Shown here: positions 24,327-35,105 of the stretch, one piece after another
Layout of the letters: every line of letters begins with the position of its first letter
Position numbering within the stretch: the stretch's first letter is position 1
NCBI GenBank assembly: GCA_030035585.1
Contig: CM057469.1
Location: forward strand, 114,182,650 to 114,246,649
Origin: Dugong dugon
Taxonomy: Eukaryota; Chordata; Mammalia; Sirenia; Dugongidae
Length of the DNA: 64,000 bases
Reading direction: 5' to 3'
Translations under genes and position numbers: made by a program
Notes under the pieces: model-generated
What the model was told of the DNA's origin: nothing
What the model saw: the letters and a program-made list of their open reading frames with translations, nothing else
Database searches by the model: none

Positions 24327-25057
24327 CAGGGTAGGGGTCTGGGGACCATGCTTTCAGAGGACATCTAGGTCAATTGGCATAACAAAGTTTCTTAAGAAAA
24401 TGTTCTGCATCCTACTTTGGTGAGTGGCATCTGGGGTCTTAAAAGCTTGCAAGCAGCCATCTAAGATGCATCAATTGGTCCCAACCACCTGGAGTAAAGG
24501 AGAGTGAAGAACACCAAAGACACAAGGAAAGTATTAGCCCAAGAGACAGAAAGGACCACATAAACCAGAGACTTCATCAGCCTGAGACCAGAAGAACTAG
24601 ATGGTGCCCGGCTACCACCAATGACTGCCCTGACAAGGAACACAACAGGGAATCCCTGATGGAGCAGGAGTAAGGTGGGGTACAGAACTCAAATTCTAGT
24701 GAGAAGACCAGACTTAATGGTCTGACTGAGACTGGAGGAACCCTGGAAAGCACGGCCCCTGGATTCTCTATCAGCCCAGAACTAAAACAATTTCCGAGGC
24801 CAACTCTTCAGACACGGATTGGACTGGACTGTGGGACATAAAGTGATACTCGTGAGGAGTGTGCCTCTTAGCTCAAGTAGATACAAGAGACTAAATGGGC
24901 AGCTTCTGTCTGGAGGTGAGATGGGAGGGCAGAGACAGTTAGGAGCTGGTTGAATGAACATGGGGAATTGGGGGTGGAAAGGAGGAGTGTGCTGTCACAG
25001 TATGGGGAGAGCAATTAGAGTCACATCACAATGTATGTATAAATTTTTGTATGGGAA
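24327..25057 (+). mobile_element. 5'-truncated L1 3'UTR with TSD
   Basis: It has L1 3'UTR blocks shared with 11640-12100 ('tctggggtcttaaaagcttg', 'atggtgcccggctaccacca', 'gactgagactgga'), but diverges after 24800, so it is a different L1 subfamily from the full-length copy. It ends in an A-run. Flanks 'aaaaagatacaaata' (24312-24326) and 'aaaaaaatacaaata' (25058-25072) are a TSD with one mismatch. Confidence 0.87.
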
Positions 25058-25072
25058 AAAAAAATACAAATA

Positions 25073-25545
25073 GTAAACAATACTAAATGAAAGCTGAAAG
25101 ACACCAGTACTTCTCTTTCCATTTTTAGTTCCAGTCCCCAGAAATAACCATTTGAAAACTTTTTATTTTGATTATTTTGTTGTTTACTGCTATCATTCTA
25201 AAAAAAACAGACTTATACATGGACTCCTTGTTTTTCAGCTTCACACAGCATCATCTGAATATTCCCTTTTAATATGAGGAATTTAATTCTTGTTTCTTTA
25301 CTACACCCTTTCTTCTTATGAGTTTTATAAATAGGTATTTCTTTGTTAATTTTTATCATTTTAAATAACATAGTTAAACCTCTATTTATTCTTCCATCTT
25401 TGTGAGTCATGATCTCTTACTCTACACAAGGTAAGTTTTCTGCCCATCTTACTTCCCTCATCCCCACTTCCTGACATCTATCACCATAGCAATACATGTG
25501 CATTGACAACATTTCAAAAAGATAAACTTGTTCTTTTTTCAAACT
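25073..25545. other. Unrecognised AT-rich sequence
   Basis: No gene or repeat recognised. A 65-codon minus-strand frame at 25213-25410 has no familiar motif. Confidence 0.4.
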
Positions 25546-26490
25546 TTTTTTTTTTTTTTTTGGTAGCAGTCACTATCAAATTATGATTCATTGAGGCACT
25601 TTGGGGTGTGTTAAGCACACCCTAAATCTCTATAGATGCATTGACTGTGACTCAAAAAAATACTAACCATGAACTCAAAGGCACAAAATAATCTAATTTC
25701 AAGCCTAGACTCTCTTGGCATAGATAATACAAATTGTAAAACCACCAAACAAAAATACAAATAAATAAGAGAAAACCGAGCCCCAGCAGTTTTATCTATA
25801 ACATATGCAAGAAAAAGAATAATATGAGTTAGAAAAGAAAGAATAAAAATAAAAAGGCTTATGGTGATTCTTTGTCCATCATTTCTAATGTAGAGAGGCA
25901 AAAGACAGGGTACAGTCTAAATAGTTTGCTTTTAAATGACATTAGATTAGCAACGTATACTGAAAAATAAAATGGGCAGGTCTTCCCAGAAGAGCAGAGA
26001 GACAAATGTCTGACTTTTTCTTTACCTTCTTCAGGACTTCAGAAATATTAAAACAAGAGAAATAAGCTTCACCAACTTTCCAAGCTATGTAACAGAACCA
26101 TCGAATGCTGAAACATTTTGAAAAATGTCTACAAAATAAGGTATAGGTATGGTCACAATAAAACAGCTTATGAAAGGCTGTCTTGTCATTATTCCCTCTG
26201 ATAAAATGGTACACAATTGAGACTACTTAGTGGAAGAGATTCCAAGCCCACAGAGGCGCTCTGCTTTAGAAGGGGAAGGTCTGAAAATTTGGTTGGCTGG
26301 AATAGTTGCTATTTGGTAGGGAGCTATCTCCCAGGATACTGATCACTATGGTGAGCAGAATGCCTACAGTGGAATCCTTCACAGGATAGGAGCTTTCATA
26401 AAAACCAAAGGCTGATAGCACACCCAATATTCCAAGGGAGTAGAAAGCTGAAGTAGATCCTGCCATAACCCATATCATGGAAGTTTATGC
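25546..26490 (-). pseudogene. Possible retrocopy of an unidentified transcript, minus strand
   Basis: A 16-base T-run on the plus strand (25546-25561) would be the poly-A tail of a minus-strand retrocopy. Upstream on that strand are two open stretches in the same frame, 26478-26266 (70 codons) and 26214-25942 (90 codons), with one stop region between them. The first has a hydrophobic segment (residues about 11-47) interrupted by a short polar loop, as in a small membrane protein. I do not recognise the protein and found no convincing TSD. Chance open frames in unique sequence remain a fair alternative. Confidence 0.25.
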
Positions 26491-26534
26491 AGCTATTAAA
26501 ATAATACTGTAGCTCTGGTATCAACAATTTTGAC

Positions 26535-26700
26535 CCACTATTTTTGTAAATGAAGTTTTATTGGCACATAGTCAGTCTTATTTTTGTACATATTGTCTAT
26601 GGCTGCTTTTTGCTAAAATGACACAGTTGAGTCATAGTGACAGAGACTACAGGCCTGCAAAGACTAAAATATTTGTCATCTTGCCATTTACAGATGAGAA
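26535..26700 (-). mobile_element. hAT-type MITE (minus), same family as 54188-54418
   Basis: 'gaagttttattggcacatag', 'tattgtctatggctgctttt', 'cctgcaaagactaaaatat' and 'tttacagatgagaaag' match a common mammalian nonautonomous DNA element. Its plus sense reads 'ctgtaaagggccaga...caataaaactt'. I do not assign a family name. It is ancient and diverged. Confidence 0.65.
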
Positions 26701-26739
26701 AGGTGAGAAAGATGTGGATTTATTGACACAGATACATTT

Positions 26740-27999
26740 TCGTAAGATAGTGCTATGTATGCTAACTCGTATTTTTGTAACTAAAAGAGTTTATACGGGT
26801 GTATGTCTATGTGTGTGTCTTTACATGTTGATTCGAAGCATACACACCATAATGTTAGCAATGGCCATCTCTATTGAGGTTATTAACAATTTTGCCATTA
26901 TTATTTATATTTTAAATTGGCCTATACAGAAAATATAATACATAACAAATAAAAGATGTTCTAAAATAGAAAAATGAGCAAAATCACTGAGGCAGATTTT
27001 ATCATTGGTTATACAACCATTGGTTTTAACAGGTGAATTTTCAGAAAAGGAAAATGGGCCCTTCTTGCGTTTCAGTGGAGTGGAGATTGCCAGGCTCAGG
27101 GACTATGTGGGCCTCATTCCAGTGCAGGGCAAGCTAGAAATTATTTCAAGGTTCTACGAGTTTGATAGTAGTTGTCTGGAAGGAGGACAACTGCTCATTG
27201 TCAACTGTGGTTTCACAAGCATGGAGAGACTGTTATTTTCATCTGTGCTCCTTCAATCGAACACAGAACATCTGTCACAAAACTATTGTCTGAAGTGGCA
27301 GCAAAGGCTTTTCTAGATCTAAGAGTCCAGCAGCAGCTACAGAAGAAAAGATCAGACAATTACCTGCCAATATGTCAATACTTGTACCAGACCGCGATTA
27401 ATATATTTTTTAATAACAGTGAGATTGCAGCATTGGGAAGAATAATTATGGCAATATACTGTGTAGCAATATGTATGTGCATATGGGTATATGTATATGT
27501 GTATGTGTATATATGTGTGAACACATTATATGTGCATGTGTTTATTCTGATACATGTATATCACAAATATAATACATATATATATATATATTCAAATGGT
27601 TTGTCTGTGTTTAGTCCATCATTTGACATAAAATAGATCCTTAATCTTAAAGTGGGGATGGGAAGATATATTTGAAAATAGTTAAATCTCTCTTGGAATT
27701 CATGTGTTTTCATCTTCAGTGTAAACTTAAGCCTTGAACTGCAAAGTTAGCTTTTCATTGGCTTGTACAGGTTTGCAAATATTGCTACAGAATATTCCCA
27801 AATCATTTGAAGGTACAGCGTTTTATTGGGGAAAAAAATCAGTTAAGCCAGTTTAAAACATCTGTAAAACATTTCCCTAGATCAATATATTAAGGCACAA
27901 AGCAGAAATTCAATAAATATAACAAGTCTGGGCCTTTTGTTTATGTTCTTCTGTCTATGTCATTTTTGTGTTTATTAAGACTGCCTCATTTTCTGCTGG
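26740..27999. other. Unrecognised sequence with overlapping open frames at 27005-27636
   Basis: Two overlapping plus-strand frames (27005-27316, 103 codons; 27172-27636, 154 codons) cover a somewhat GC-richer block at 27040-27350. Neither translation shows a domain I recognise, and the second runs into a TG/TA microsatellite (about 27465-27590). I treat them as non-coding unless conservation says otherwise. Confidence 0.35.
27465..27595. repeat. TG/TA-rich low-complexity tract
   Basis: Imperfect alternating 'tatatgtgtatgtgtatata' type sequence ending in a (TA)n run at about 27577-27591. Confidence 0.8.
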
Positions 28000-28009
28000 C
28001 TTCAAAGTG

Positions 28010-28790
28010 GAATATAGTTGAGATCTGGGACATAGGACTTATTTAATCTCAGATATCTAAGTGGTGAGTGTTGATGTGCAAGCAAAGGGATTGTCAAGGT
28101 GCTGTGCCATAGGTCGCCTTTGTGTGGCTTTTCTAGCCAAGGTCTTGTAACTCCTACCCAAGTGATTAGACAGGGCTGTGCAGATAAGGTAATTGTAGCC
28201 CAGCAAGGGGGTTGGTCAGCTTTGCCATCCCTCTGGGCTTGAAATAAGCCATCCCAGAGGCAGGAAAGAGAAGATAAGACTACCACCAAGGAAGAACAGC
28301 CAGGAGCCAACACGTCTTTTGGATCCTGGATCCCTGTGCTGAGAAGCTCCTGGACTCAGGAGACAGAGAGTGAGCTGTAACCATGAAGATGGCAAGAAGT
28401 GGTGCCAGAGACCTGGCAGAAGAGATCTGGCAGCAGGAGTTTGCATAGTGGGCTTCCTGGCCTACGGAGAGAGAAAGTTGAGTGCCTTTGGGCAGAGGCT
28501 GAGGGCCAAGGCAGGGAAGAATCTGTCCTGATGGATGAACTGTATCCTGAATGTTCCTGAGCTTGAACTGTAACATGTTATTTCCCTAATAAACCCCGTA
28601 ATCATGACTATGGTTTGTGAGTTCTGTGTGGCCACTGCAATGAATAATTGAACCCAGTAGAGAAGTAGAGAGCACCGTGGGAAGGACGGTTGGTGTCAGA
28701 ATTAGTAAAGACGGCAGAGAGAGGAGGCATATCTGATCTACGCCTCATAAGAATCAGTCTTGGGCTGTAGATCTTGGTTCTTCTTTCCCC
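28010..28790 (+). mobile_element. LTR-like element, unidentified ERV family
   Basis: The block is GC-richer than its flanks. It has 'ggcttgaaataagcc' near its middle and a polyadenylation signal 'ccctaataaacccc' at about 28584-28597. A 'ggtttgtgagttctgtgtgg' region follows, the usual U3-R-U5 order of an LTR. I could not place exact TG/CA ends or a TSD. It differs from the MLT1-like LTRs elsewhere in the window. Confidence 0.5.
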
Positions 28791-28839
28791 TTTTGAAGTT
28801 AGAGGAGGTCAGACACTGCCCCCATGCCATTTTTACACA

Positions 28840-28906
28840 AGGTTAAGAGAATAATCTCTGGTGTCAGAATACTTGGGATTGAATCCCGGCTTGGCTGCTT
28901 ACTGGC
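28840..28906 (+). mobile_element. MIR SINE, 5' piece, interrupted by an LTR
   Basis: 'ggtgtcagaatacttgggat' and 'gaatcccggcttggctgctt' match the MIR head and core in plus sense. The MIR resumes at 29431 after the inserted solo LTR, with 'ctggc' duplicated on both sides. Confidence 0.75.
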
Positions 28907-29430
28907 TGTCATGGATTGAATTGTGTCCCCCAAAAATACGTGTATAGATTTGAATAGGCCATGATTCCCAGTATTGTGTGACTGTCCACCATTTGGTCAT
29001 CTAATGTGATTTTCCTATGTGTTGTAAATCCTACCTCTATGAAGTTAATGAATTAGGATAGGTGGCAGTTATGTTAATGAGGCAGTACTCAATCTGCAAG
29101 ATTGGATTGTATCTTGAGCTGGTCTTTTTTGATATGTAAAAGAGAAAAGTGAGCAGAGAGACAGGAGGACCTCATACCACCAAGAAAGCAGCACCGGGAG
29201 CAGAGTGTGTCCTTTGGACCCCAGGTTCCTGCACAGAAAAGCTCCTAGTCAGGGGAAGATTGATGATAAGGACCTTCCTCCAGAGCCAACCGAGAGAGAA
29301 AGTCTTCCTCTGGGGCTGACGCCTTGAATTTGGACTTCAAGCCTACCTGACTGTGAGAAAATAAATTTATCTTTGTTAAAGCCATCCACTTATGGTATTC
29401 CTGTTATAGCAGCACTAGATAACTAAGACA
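28907..29430 (+). mobile_element. Solo LTR, ERVL-MaLR (MLT1-like), plus strand
   Basis: It begins TGTCATGGATTGAATTG and ends ACTAGATAACTAAGACA. A polyadenylation signal 'gagaaaataaatttat' sits about 70 bp before the end. Perfect 5-bp TSDs 'ctggc' occur at 28902-28906 and 29431-29435. It landed inside a MIR. With no internal region it is a solo LTR. Confidence 0.9.
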
Positions 29431-29595
29431 CTGGCTTCGGGGAATCAGGCAAGTTTCATGTCCTAAATTCATTCATGTTTAAAGTGCAGGTGATGACACT
29501 ATTTTCTGTCTTCTTCGTAAGGTTGTGTTGAGAATTAAATGGGTCAACATTTGTAAAGTGTTTAACACAGTAGATGGCATATATCAAATACTGTA
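29431..29595 (+). mobile_element. MIR SINE, 3' piece
   Basis: It continues the MIR split by the LTR: 'gttgtgttgagaattaaatg' and 'tttaacacagtagatggcat' match the MIR 3' part. An AfroSINE inserted just downstream. Confidence 0.75.
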
Positions 29596-29607
29596 TGTAT
29601 TGGTTAA

Positions 29608-29818
29608 GGAGTCCTGGAAGTGCAATGGTTAAGCACTGAGGTGCTAAATTAAAGGTTGCCAGTTTGAACTCACCTGGCAGCTCCAAGGGAGAAAGACCTG
29701 GCGATCTGCTTTCACAAAGATTACAGCCTAGAAAACCCTATGCGGTAGTTCTACTCTGTCACATGGGATTGCTATGAGTCAAAATCTACTAGACAGCACC
29801 TAGCAACAACAACAGCAA
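29608..29818 (+). mobile_element. AfroSINE, long type, plus strand
   Basis: It carries the extended body ('gggagaaagacctggcgatc', 'cacaaagattacagcc') found in the longer subfamily, ending 'acagcacctagcaacaac'. TSD 'tgtattggttaa' (29596-29607) / 'tgcattggttaa' (29819-29830), 11 of 12 identical. Confidence 0.9.
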
Positions 29819-29830
29819 TGCATTGGTTAA

Positions 29831-32389
29831 ATACATATAGGCTGCCCATAATGGGCTACTGAAGTAAGTTCATTAGGAGGAGTGAACATCACTGAAGAAG
29901 CCATAGATGAGCTGGGTTGTATGCTCAAGTCGTGGGTCAGACAAAGAAAAACGCAAAAAAAAAAAAAAGAGAGAGAGAGAAGACCGTTGAAAATTGCAAC
30001 TTTGTTAGAAAATGAGCTTGGACTAAAAATTGGAAATGAGTCTGACAAAATACTACATAGTCAGGAGAAATGTAAATAAATTTTGTTTTACTTTTACCCT
30101 TGCCTGAATTCTAAACGGATATGAGGCGATACACACAGGTGAGGTAGGTATCTGATTTTTTTCTCTTGATTATTTCACTCGTAACTAGCTTGCACAGTTT
30201 ACTTTGCCTTTTTGTTCATTCCCCAATGTCAGTCTTGTTAAGTTCCCCTAACCACCACCCACCTCTGGACACACTCTGGACTGACACCCAAGATAAAGAA
30301 ACACATGGCTCTTATTTTCTTCTTCTTTCAAATCTATTTCACTCCATATATATCCTCGCCATTAATGTCAGTTTCTCTCATTTATTTCTCAACAGTACAC
30401 TCTGTTTTACAAAAGCATGCACTTCTCAGGGTTAAGGAGGTGTTGCTTAAATCTTCCTGATGATGTATGATTGACTTGTTTATTCATGTTTTATTTCAAC
30501 AGTCTCTGGACTGTGGTTGTTTGTATTAGTATAAGTTGTTGCTATTGAGTCCTATTCAGTTACATCAAAACAGTATGAATGATATGTAAATGCAATTTTA
30601 TTTTTATAACATTAACAGATATTTTTAGGTCACTGAGTACAGCCTCAATTATCCACCATTAAATCTCAACTTAAAAATCTAAAATTTGAAGATGAAAATA
30701 TCTCTTAATTTATATTTTTATATGTTAATATATAAATATCCTTTCTTTTTTTCACTTTGGCTTATAAAACCTATGCTTCAATTATTTCAGTTCTACACAA
30801 TTACTTATGTAATTCTTAAAAAAACATATTCATTTCCATTTTTGAATTGTGACTTCAATGTTGTTCTTCTGGAAATCTTATCTAAATAAGTGGAAATTCA
30901 GCATCCCATAAGCCTTGATCTCTAAAAAAACAAATAAATAAATGAAAAGGAAAAAAAAAATTAAGCAAACAAACATAAACTCAGAATAACTCTAGAACCA
31001 GAATAGAAATTTTGCATGGCCGTTCTGGACTCATAAAATCATAAGGGATGAGAATATTGGGTAGATGCTGAAATCACTCCAATATGGTCAGGGAAGTGTT
31101 AGTATAAACACCTTTACTTTGATGAGAGTTCTGGAATGGAAGCAGAGAGCTCTTGAGAAAGAGAGAATGTTACGTAGTAAGAGTGAGAGTAAAATAAATT
31201 TGTAAACAACAACAGAGTAGGCATTATCACTTTAGATTGTCTCAGATTTCCCTCCATCAGTAGAAATATGTAGCCCATAGAGGTAGATTCTGAGACTGAT
31301 TAAATTGGAACCCATATAAATGACAGAACAATCTTCTGGGAACTGTTGCTATGATATGCCTCTCAATCTTTTTCCTTCAGCCTGATATCCATGAATGTCC
31401 TTTCTGATACTTTTTTGCCCATATTCTCTTCCATATTCATTGAAGACCTAGCATATGAGCTCCCTCTTGTTGGTCCATTGCTATCATGATCCTCTGTGTG
31501 ATATTCTTGCCCCCAGTCTTCCCACCTCCACTTTGGTTCATCCCACATACTATTGACAGAGTGTTCTTCTTGAACCATATCTCTGAATAATATCAATACC
31601 TTTCCATTAAATAAAAAAAAAAAATTCTAACCTGAATGATTCTCTAAAGACTACTGAGTATCATCCAAATTCCCTAGTGAACCACATTCCATATATTTTA
31701 ATGCATTATCACCTTCCCCTTTGGAAAAAAAAAAATTTTTTTTTATTTACAAAAATCTTTGGAAAAATGACAAAAGATTACAGGGCAGTGTGGATTGCTA
31801 TCCTCCATTTTGTACTAAATTTCCCTTGCTATCTCTAAATTGTTTTCAGTTTGACTTGTAATAACCTCTTTGGCTAAAGAGACAATTTTCTTAGGATGTC
31901 AGTAAATCTAAATTATGACTGTAAGGATCAAATTTTCACGTATGTTTTAAATCAAGCTTATTTATAATATTCAAAGCATCTAGGTATGTATCTATTTGGT
32001 TTTCCTGAATGTTCAGACACTGAAAAAGTTGTAAAAGAATGTATCTGTAATTATAACCATCCTTGTACTCTAGGGACTTTTTTATTATTTTTTGCAGTGC
32101 TATACTGTTCAGTGAAAAAGATTCCTCAATCAAAACTTTTAAAAATTACTATAATCTAATATTGTAAATATAATTAATGCCCAAATATTGATTAACAAAA
32201 ATAAGAAAATAAAAACCATCTTATCAAATCTTGTTTTATAGACTTTTATACATATAAAATGTATATACCTGCACCAACTTTCTAAGGATAGGATTATACC
32301 ATACTTACGACTTTTCAAACTGCTTTTTTCTCTTAACGTTATAAAAGACATTTTTTTAAAATAAAAGCTATTCTGCAAGATCATTTATT
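29831..32389. other. Long AT-rich stretch without recognised gene
   Basis: About 2.5 kb with several chance open frames (29882-30079, 30166-30435, 31363-31596 minus, 31936-32384 minus). None shows a recognisable domain. No clear repeat was assigned. Confidence 0.45.
29955..29981. repeat. (A)n(GA)n tract
   Basis: Poly-A followed by GA dinucleotides in otherwise unrecognised sequence. Confidence 0.9.
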
Positions 32390-32522
32390 TCTGTGATATT
32401 AGGGAAGTAACTTACTATCTTTCTGATTCAATTTTCATATCTGAAAGACAGAGATGATAATAGTATCTTCCTCTTTTGGCTTTTGAGAAGATTGAATGGA
32501 AGATATCTAGAATATATAGTAC
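32390..32522 (+). mobile_element. MIR SINE fragment, plus strand
   Basis: 'agtaacttactatctttctg', 'tttcatatctgaaagacaga' and 'gagaagattgaatgga' follow the MIR core in plus sense. Its 3' side is interrupted by an AfroSINE. Confidence 0.65.
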
Positions 32523-32535
32523 ACATGATTTAATA

Positions 32536-32739
32536 TAACATCCCAAGGTGACACAAATGGTTTGTGCTCCACTGCTAATCTAAAGGTTGACTGATCAAAC
32601 CTACTCAGCAGCTCCACGGAAGAAAGGTCTGGAGAACTGCTTCTGTAAAGATTATAGCTGAGAAAACCCTTACAGTTCTGTTCTGTAATTCATGGATAGC
32701 CATGAGTCAGAACCAACTTGACAGCAACTAACAACAGCA
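32536..32739 (+). mobile_element. AfroSINE, long type, plus strand
   Basis: It is an older, diverged copy with 'cagctccacggaagaaaggt', 'tgtaaagattatagc' and 'aaccaacttgacagcaacta'. The flanks 'acatgatttaata' (32523-32535 and 32740-32752) are a perfect 13-bp TSD. Confidence 0.88.
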
Positions 32740-32752
32740 ACATGATTTAATA

Positions 32753-33189
32753 CATCGTTATTATTATTATGCAAAATGGAATCCTTTATCTGGAAAAGTA
32801 TATGGTAAGTTCATGTTTTTATTATTAAGTTGAAAACAAGCTACATGAAATAGTAAGGGCTTGCTTAAATTATAAAACATTAATAAAATAAAGTGTGAAA
32901 TAGAAATTTAGAATGATATTGTAGAAGAGTTATTTACAAAGATTGATGGGTAAAATGCATTGTTATTTAGAAAAAATAGTAACAGATATGCATACCTGTT
33001 TAATAACATAAAACAGTTAGTGTAAAGAAATAAAGCTTTTTTTTGGCACTCAATATTTTCTAATCTTTGTATGACAATTGTAGATTCCTGGTGCTGTAAA
33101 ATTTTACTAAATTATAAAGCAAAACATAATTTGCAATGATTGTTACTAAAAGAGAGTTAATCTCTTCGAGTATCAAAGTTTATTACAAG
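32753..33189. other. AT-rich sequence, nothing recognised
   Basis: No gene or repeat identified. Confidence 0.45.
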
Positions 33190-33370
33190 GCACAGTGGTG
33201 TCTGCTTTTACCGCCGTTTCTTAAATTTTGGGCAAGTTACAGCTAAACCTCAATTTCTCATTTGTAAGTGGGAAATGACAGCACCTCCCAAGTAAGGTTG
33301 TTGTCAAGTTCAAAGGAGATAATATATGTAAAGGGCTTTCCAGAACCATGCATAGGAAGTGCTCTGTAAA
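33190..33370 (+). mobile_element. MIR SINE, plus strand, interrupted by LTR
   Basis: 'gggcaagttacagctaaacc', 'aatttctcatttgtaagtgg' and 'aggaagtgctctgtaaa' are MIR core and 3' sequence. The MaLR LTR at 33371 cuts its 3' end. Confidence 0.8.
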
Positions 33371-33783
33371 TGTTATGGATTGAATCGTGTCCCCTACAAA
33401 TATGTATTGTAAATTTTAACCTCTGTACCTGTGGTTATAATCCCATTTGGGAATGGGTTTTCTTGCTTATGGTAATGAGACAGTATTAATAATAGTTAAA
33501 CTCTTTTGAGATATAAACCAAGCAGATTAGGTACAGAGAAGCAAGCAGAGAAGGGGAAAGATTGATACCATACCACATGAAGATCACCAAGGAGCCAAGA
33601 AACAGAAGCTGAACAGAGACAAGGACCTTCCCCCAGAGTCAACAGAAAGAGAAAGGCTCCCCCTAGAGCCGGCGCCCTGAATTCGGACTTCTAGCCTCCT
33701 AAACTGTGAGAAAATAAATTTCTGCTTATTAAAGCCACCCACTTGTGGTATTTCTGTTATAGCAGCACTAGATAACTAAGATA
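33371..33783 (+). mobile_element. Solo LTR, ERVL-MaLR (MLT1-like), short form
   Basis: It begins TGTTATGGATTGAATCGTG and ends CTAGATAACTAAGATA. Perfect 5-bp TSD 'gtaaa' at 33366-33370 and 33784-33788. At 413 bp it is about 110 bp shorter than the copies at 1459 and 28907, with the difference in the first half, so it is a deleted or distinct subfamily LTR. Confidence 0.9.
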
Positions 33784-33879
33784 GTAAAGATTAGAAATAA
33801 AAGGATAGTCTGAGTTATAAAAGGGAAATTACAAAAAGAATCTATCAATTAAATTTAAAATGATATGTATTTTTAAAAA

Positions 33880-34345
33880 TGCAAGTTGAAACAATGAAAT
33901 ATTATTTTCCTGCAATTAAAATGGCATACATTTTTAAAATGTCACCACAGAGTTGGCAAGAATTTAGCAAAACAAATACTCTCAAACACCAATGGCAGAA
34001 GTATAAACTGCTATTATTTTTCTGAGGGACAATTTAATAATACTTATTAAAAATATTCAAATTGTACCTACTTAGCAATTCTACGCTTAGGGTTAAGAAA
34101 TAGTTCAACTTTGGTAAATATTAATTAGCACTGCTATTCATATCAATTTTGTTTCTAATGAGGAAGAATTGAAACTGACCTAAGAAACAAAGTCATGGGA
34201 GATAAATGAACATTTGTACAACTATATAAGGAAATATACTACATAAACTTTTGGAAACACATTTCAGAATATTTCAGTTTGAGAAAAATTTCATGATAAA
34301 ACGTGACTTGAAAACAAGCAAAACAAACGTATGTCATAAGCTGCA
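33880..34345 (+). mobile_element. Ancient L1 3' fragment, plus strand
   Basis: A decayed L1 ORF2 3' end: 'gagttggcaagaatttagca', 'ggcagaagtataaactgcta' and 'tgaggaagaattgaaact' correspond to the distal L1 ORF2/3'UTR of old mammalian subfamilies. No frame remains. Confidence 0.6.
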
Positions 34346-34772
34346 CACTCTATATCAAGAGAACTAGTTAGCACTCTAAAAAATTACACTGTGATTATTA
34401 TCTTTGCAGTTTTCTGCCATTTCATAACTAATCTCAAAGAAAATGAAATTATCAAAGTTATTCGCTTTCGTATTTATTCTCTAGTTAAAGAGCAAGACTT
34501 TAAGTCACTATCATTTCTAATAGGAATTAAAATAAGTATTTGTAGATTAGTTGCTGTCTTCTATTTCAGCACTCCTTACTGATTCCTTTAGCTTTTCTGA
34601 CTTTATTATTGTTGGAACTTTGATTAACTACTTTACATAGACCTATAGTAAATGTTGTTGTTTTCCAATTCCTGTAAAATTTCTTACTGTATTTGTAAGA
34701 TTAGCCCATGCCATAAATAAACCCCTTTTACCTGTGTATCTTCTTTGTCGAATTGTCTGCTGGTATTCCCAA
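34346..34772. other. AT-rich sequence, nothing recognised
   Basis: A 63-codon plus-strand frame at 34391-34582 has no familiar motif. Otherwise nothing is seen. Confidence 0.45.
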
Positions 34773-35105
34773 AATTGTTGTCAGCTGCTTTGGAGTCAGC
34801 CCCGACTCAGGGTGACTCTGTGTACAACCGAAAGAAATGCTGCCCAGTCCTACTTCATCTCCCTTATCAGTTGGAGATCAGAGCCTTGTGATCCATTGGT
34901 GTTTCTTTGTCTGACTTTCAGAAATAGATTGCTCGACCTTTCTTCCTAGTCTGGAAGCTCCGCTGAAACTCGTTCAGCATTACAGCAACACGCAAGCCTC
35001 CACTGATGGACAGGTGGTGACGGCACTTGAGATACCCTGGCTGGGAATCAAACCCAGGTCTCCCACATGGAAGGCGGGAGTTCTACCACTGAACCACCAT
35101 TCCCC
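34773..35105 (-). mobile_element. tRNA-Gly-headed composite SINE with RTE body, minus strand
   Basis: The best preserved copy of this composite. On the minus strand the tRNA-Gly-like head comes first: A box TGGTTCAGTGG (35096-35086) and B box GGTTTGATTCC (35054-35044), both near consensus, with TCC at the anticodon position. Then follow RTE 5'UTR-like sequence (including 'agtggaggcttgcgtgttgc' and 'agcggagcttccagacta') and the RTE 3' tail ('gagtcggggctgactc'). The flanks 'attcccaaaatt' and 'ttcccccaaatt' may be a loose TSD. Confidence 0.85.

Noticed and set aside
28580-28600. AATAAA as a polyadenylation site of a host gene
   Set aside because: It sits within an LTR-like block in the expected R/U5 position, and no upstream coding exon is present.
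35044-35096. Near-consensus Pol III A and B boxes suggesting a tRNA-Gly gene
   Set aside because: The tRNA-like part continues directly into RTE-derived SINE body and tail, and the acceptor stem is not preserved, so it is a SINE head rather than a tRNA gene.
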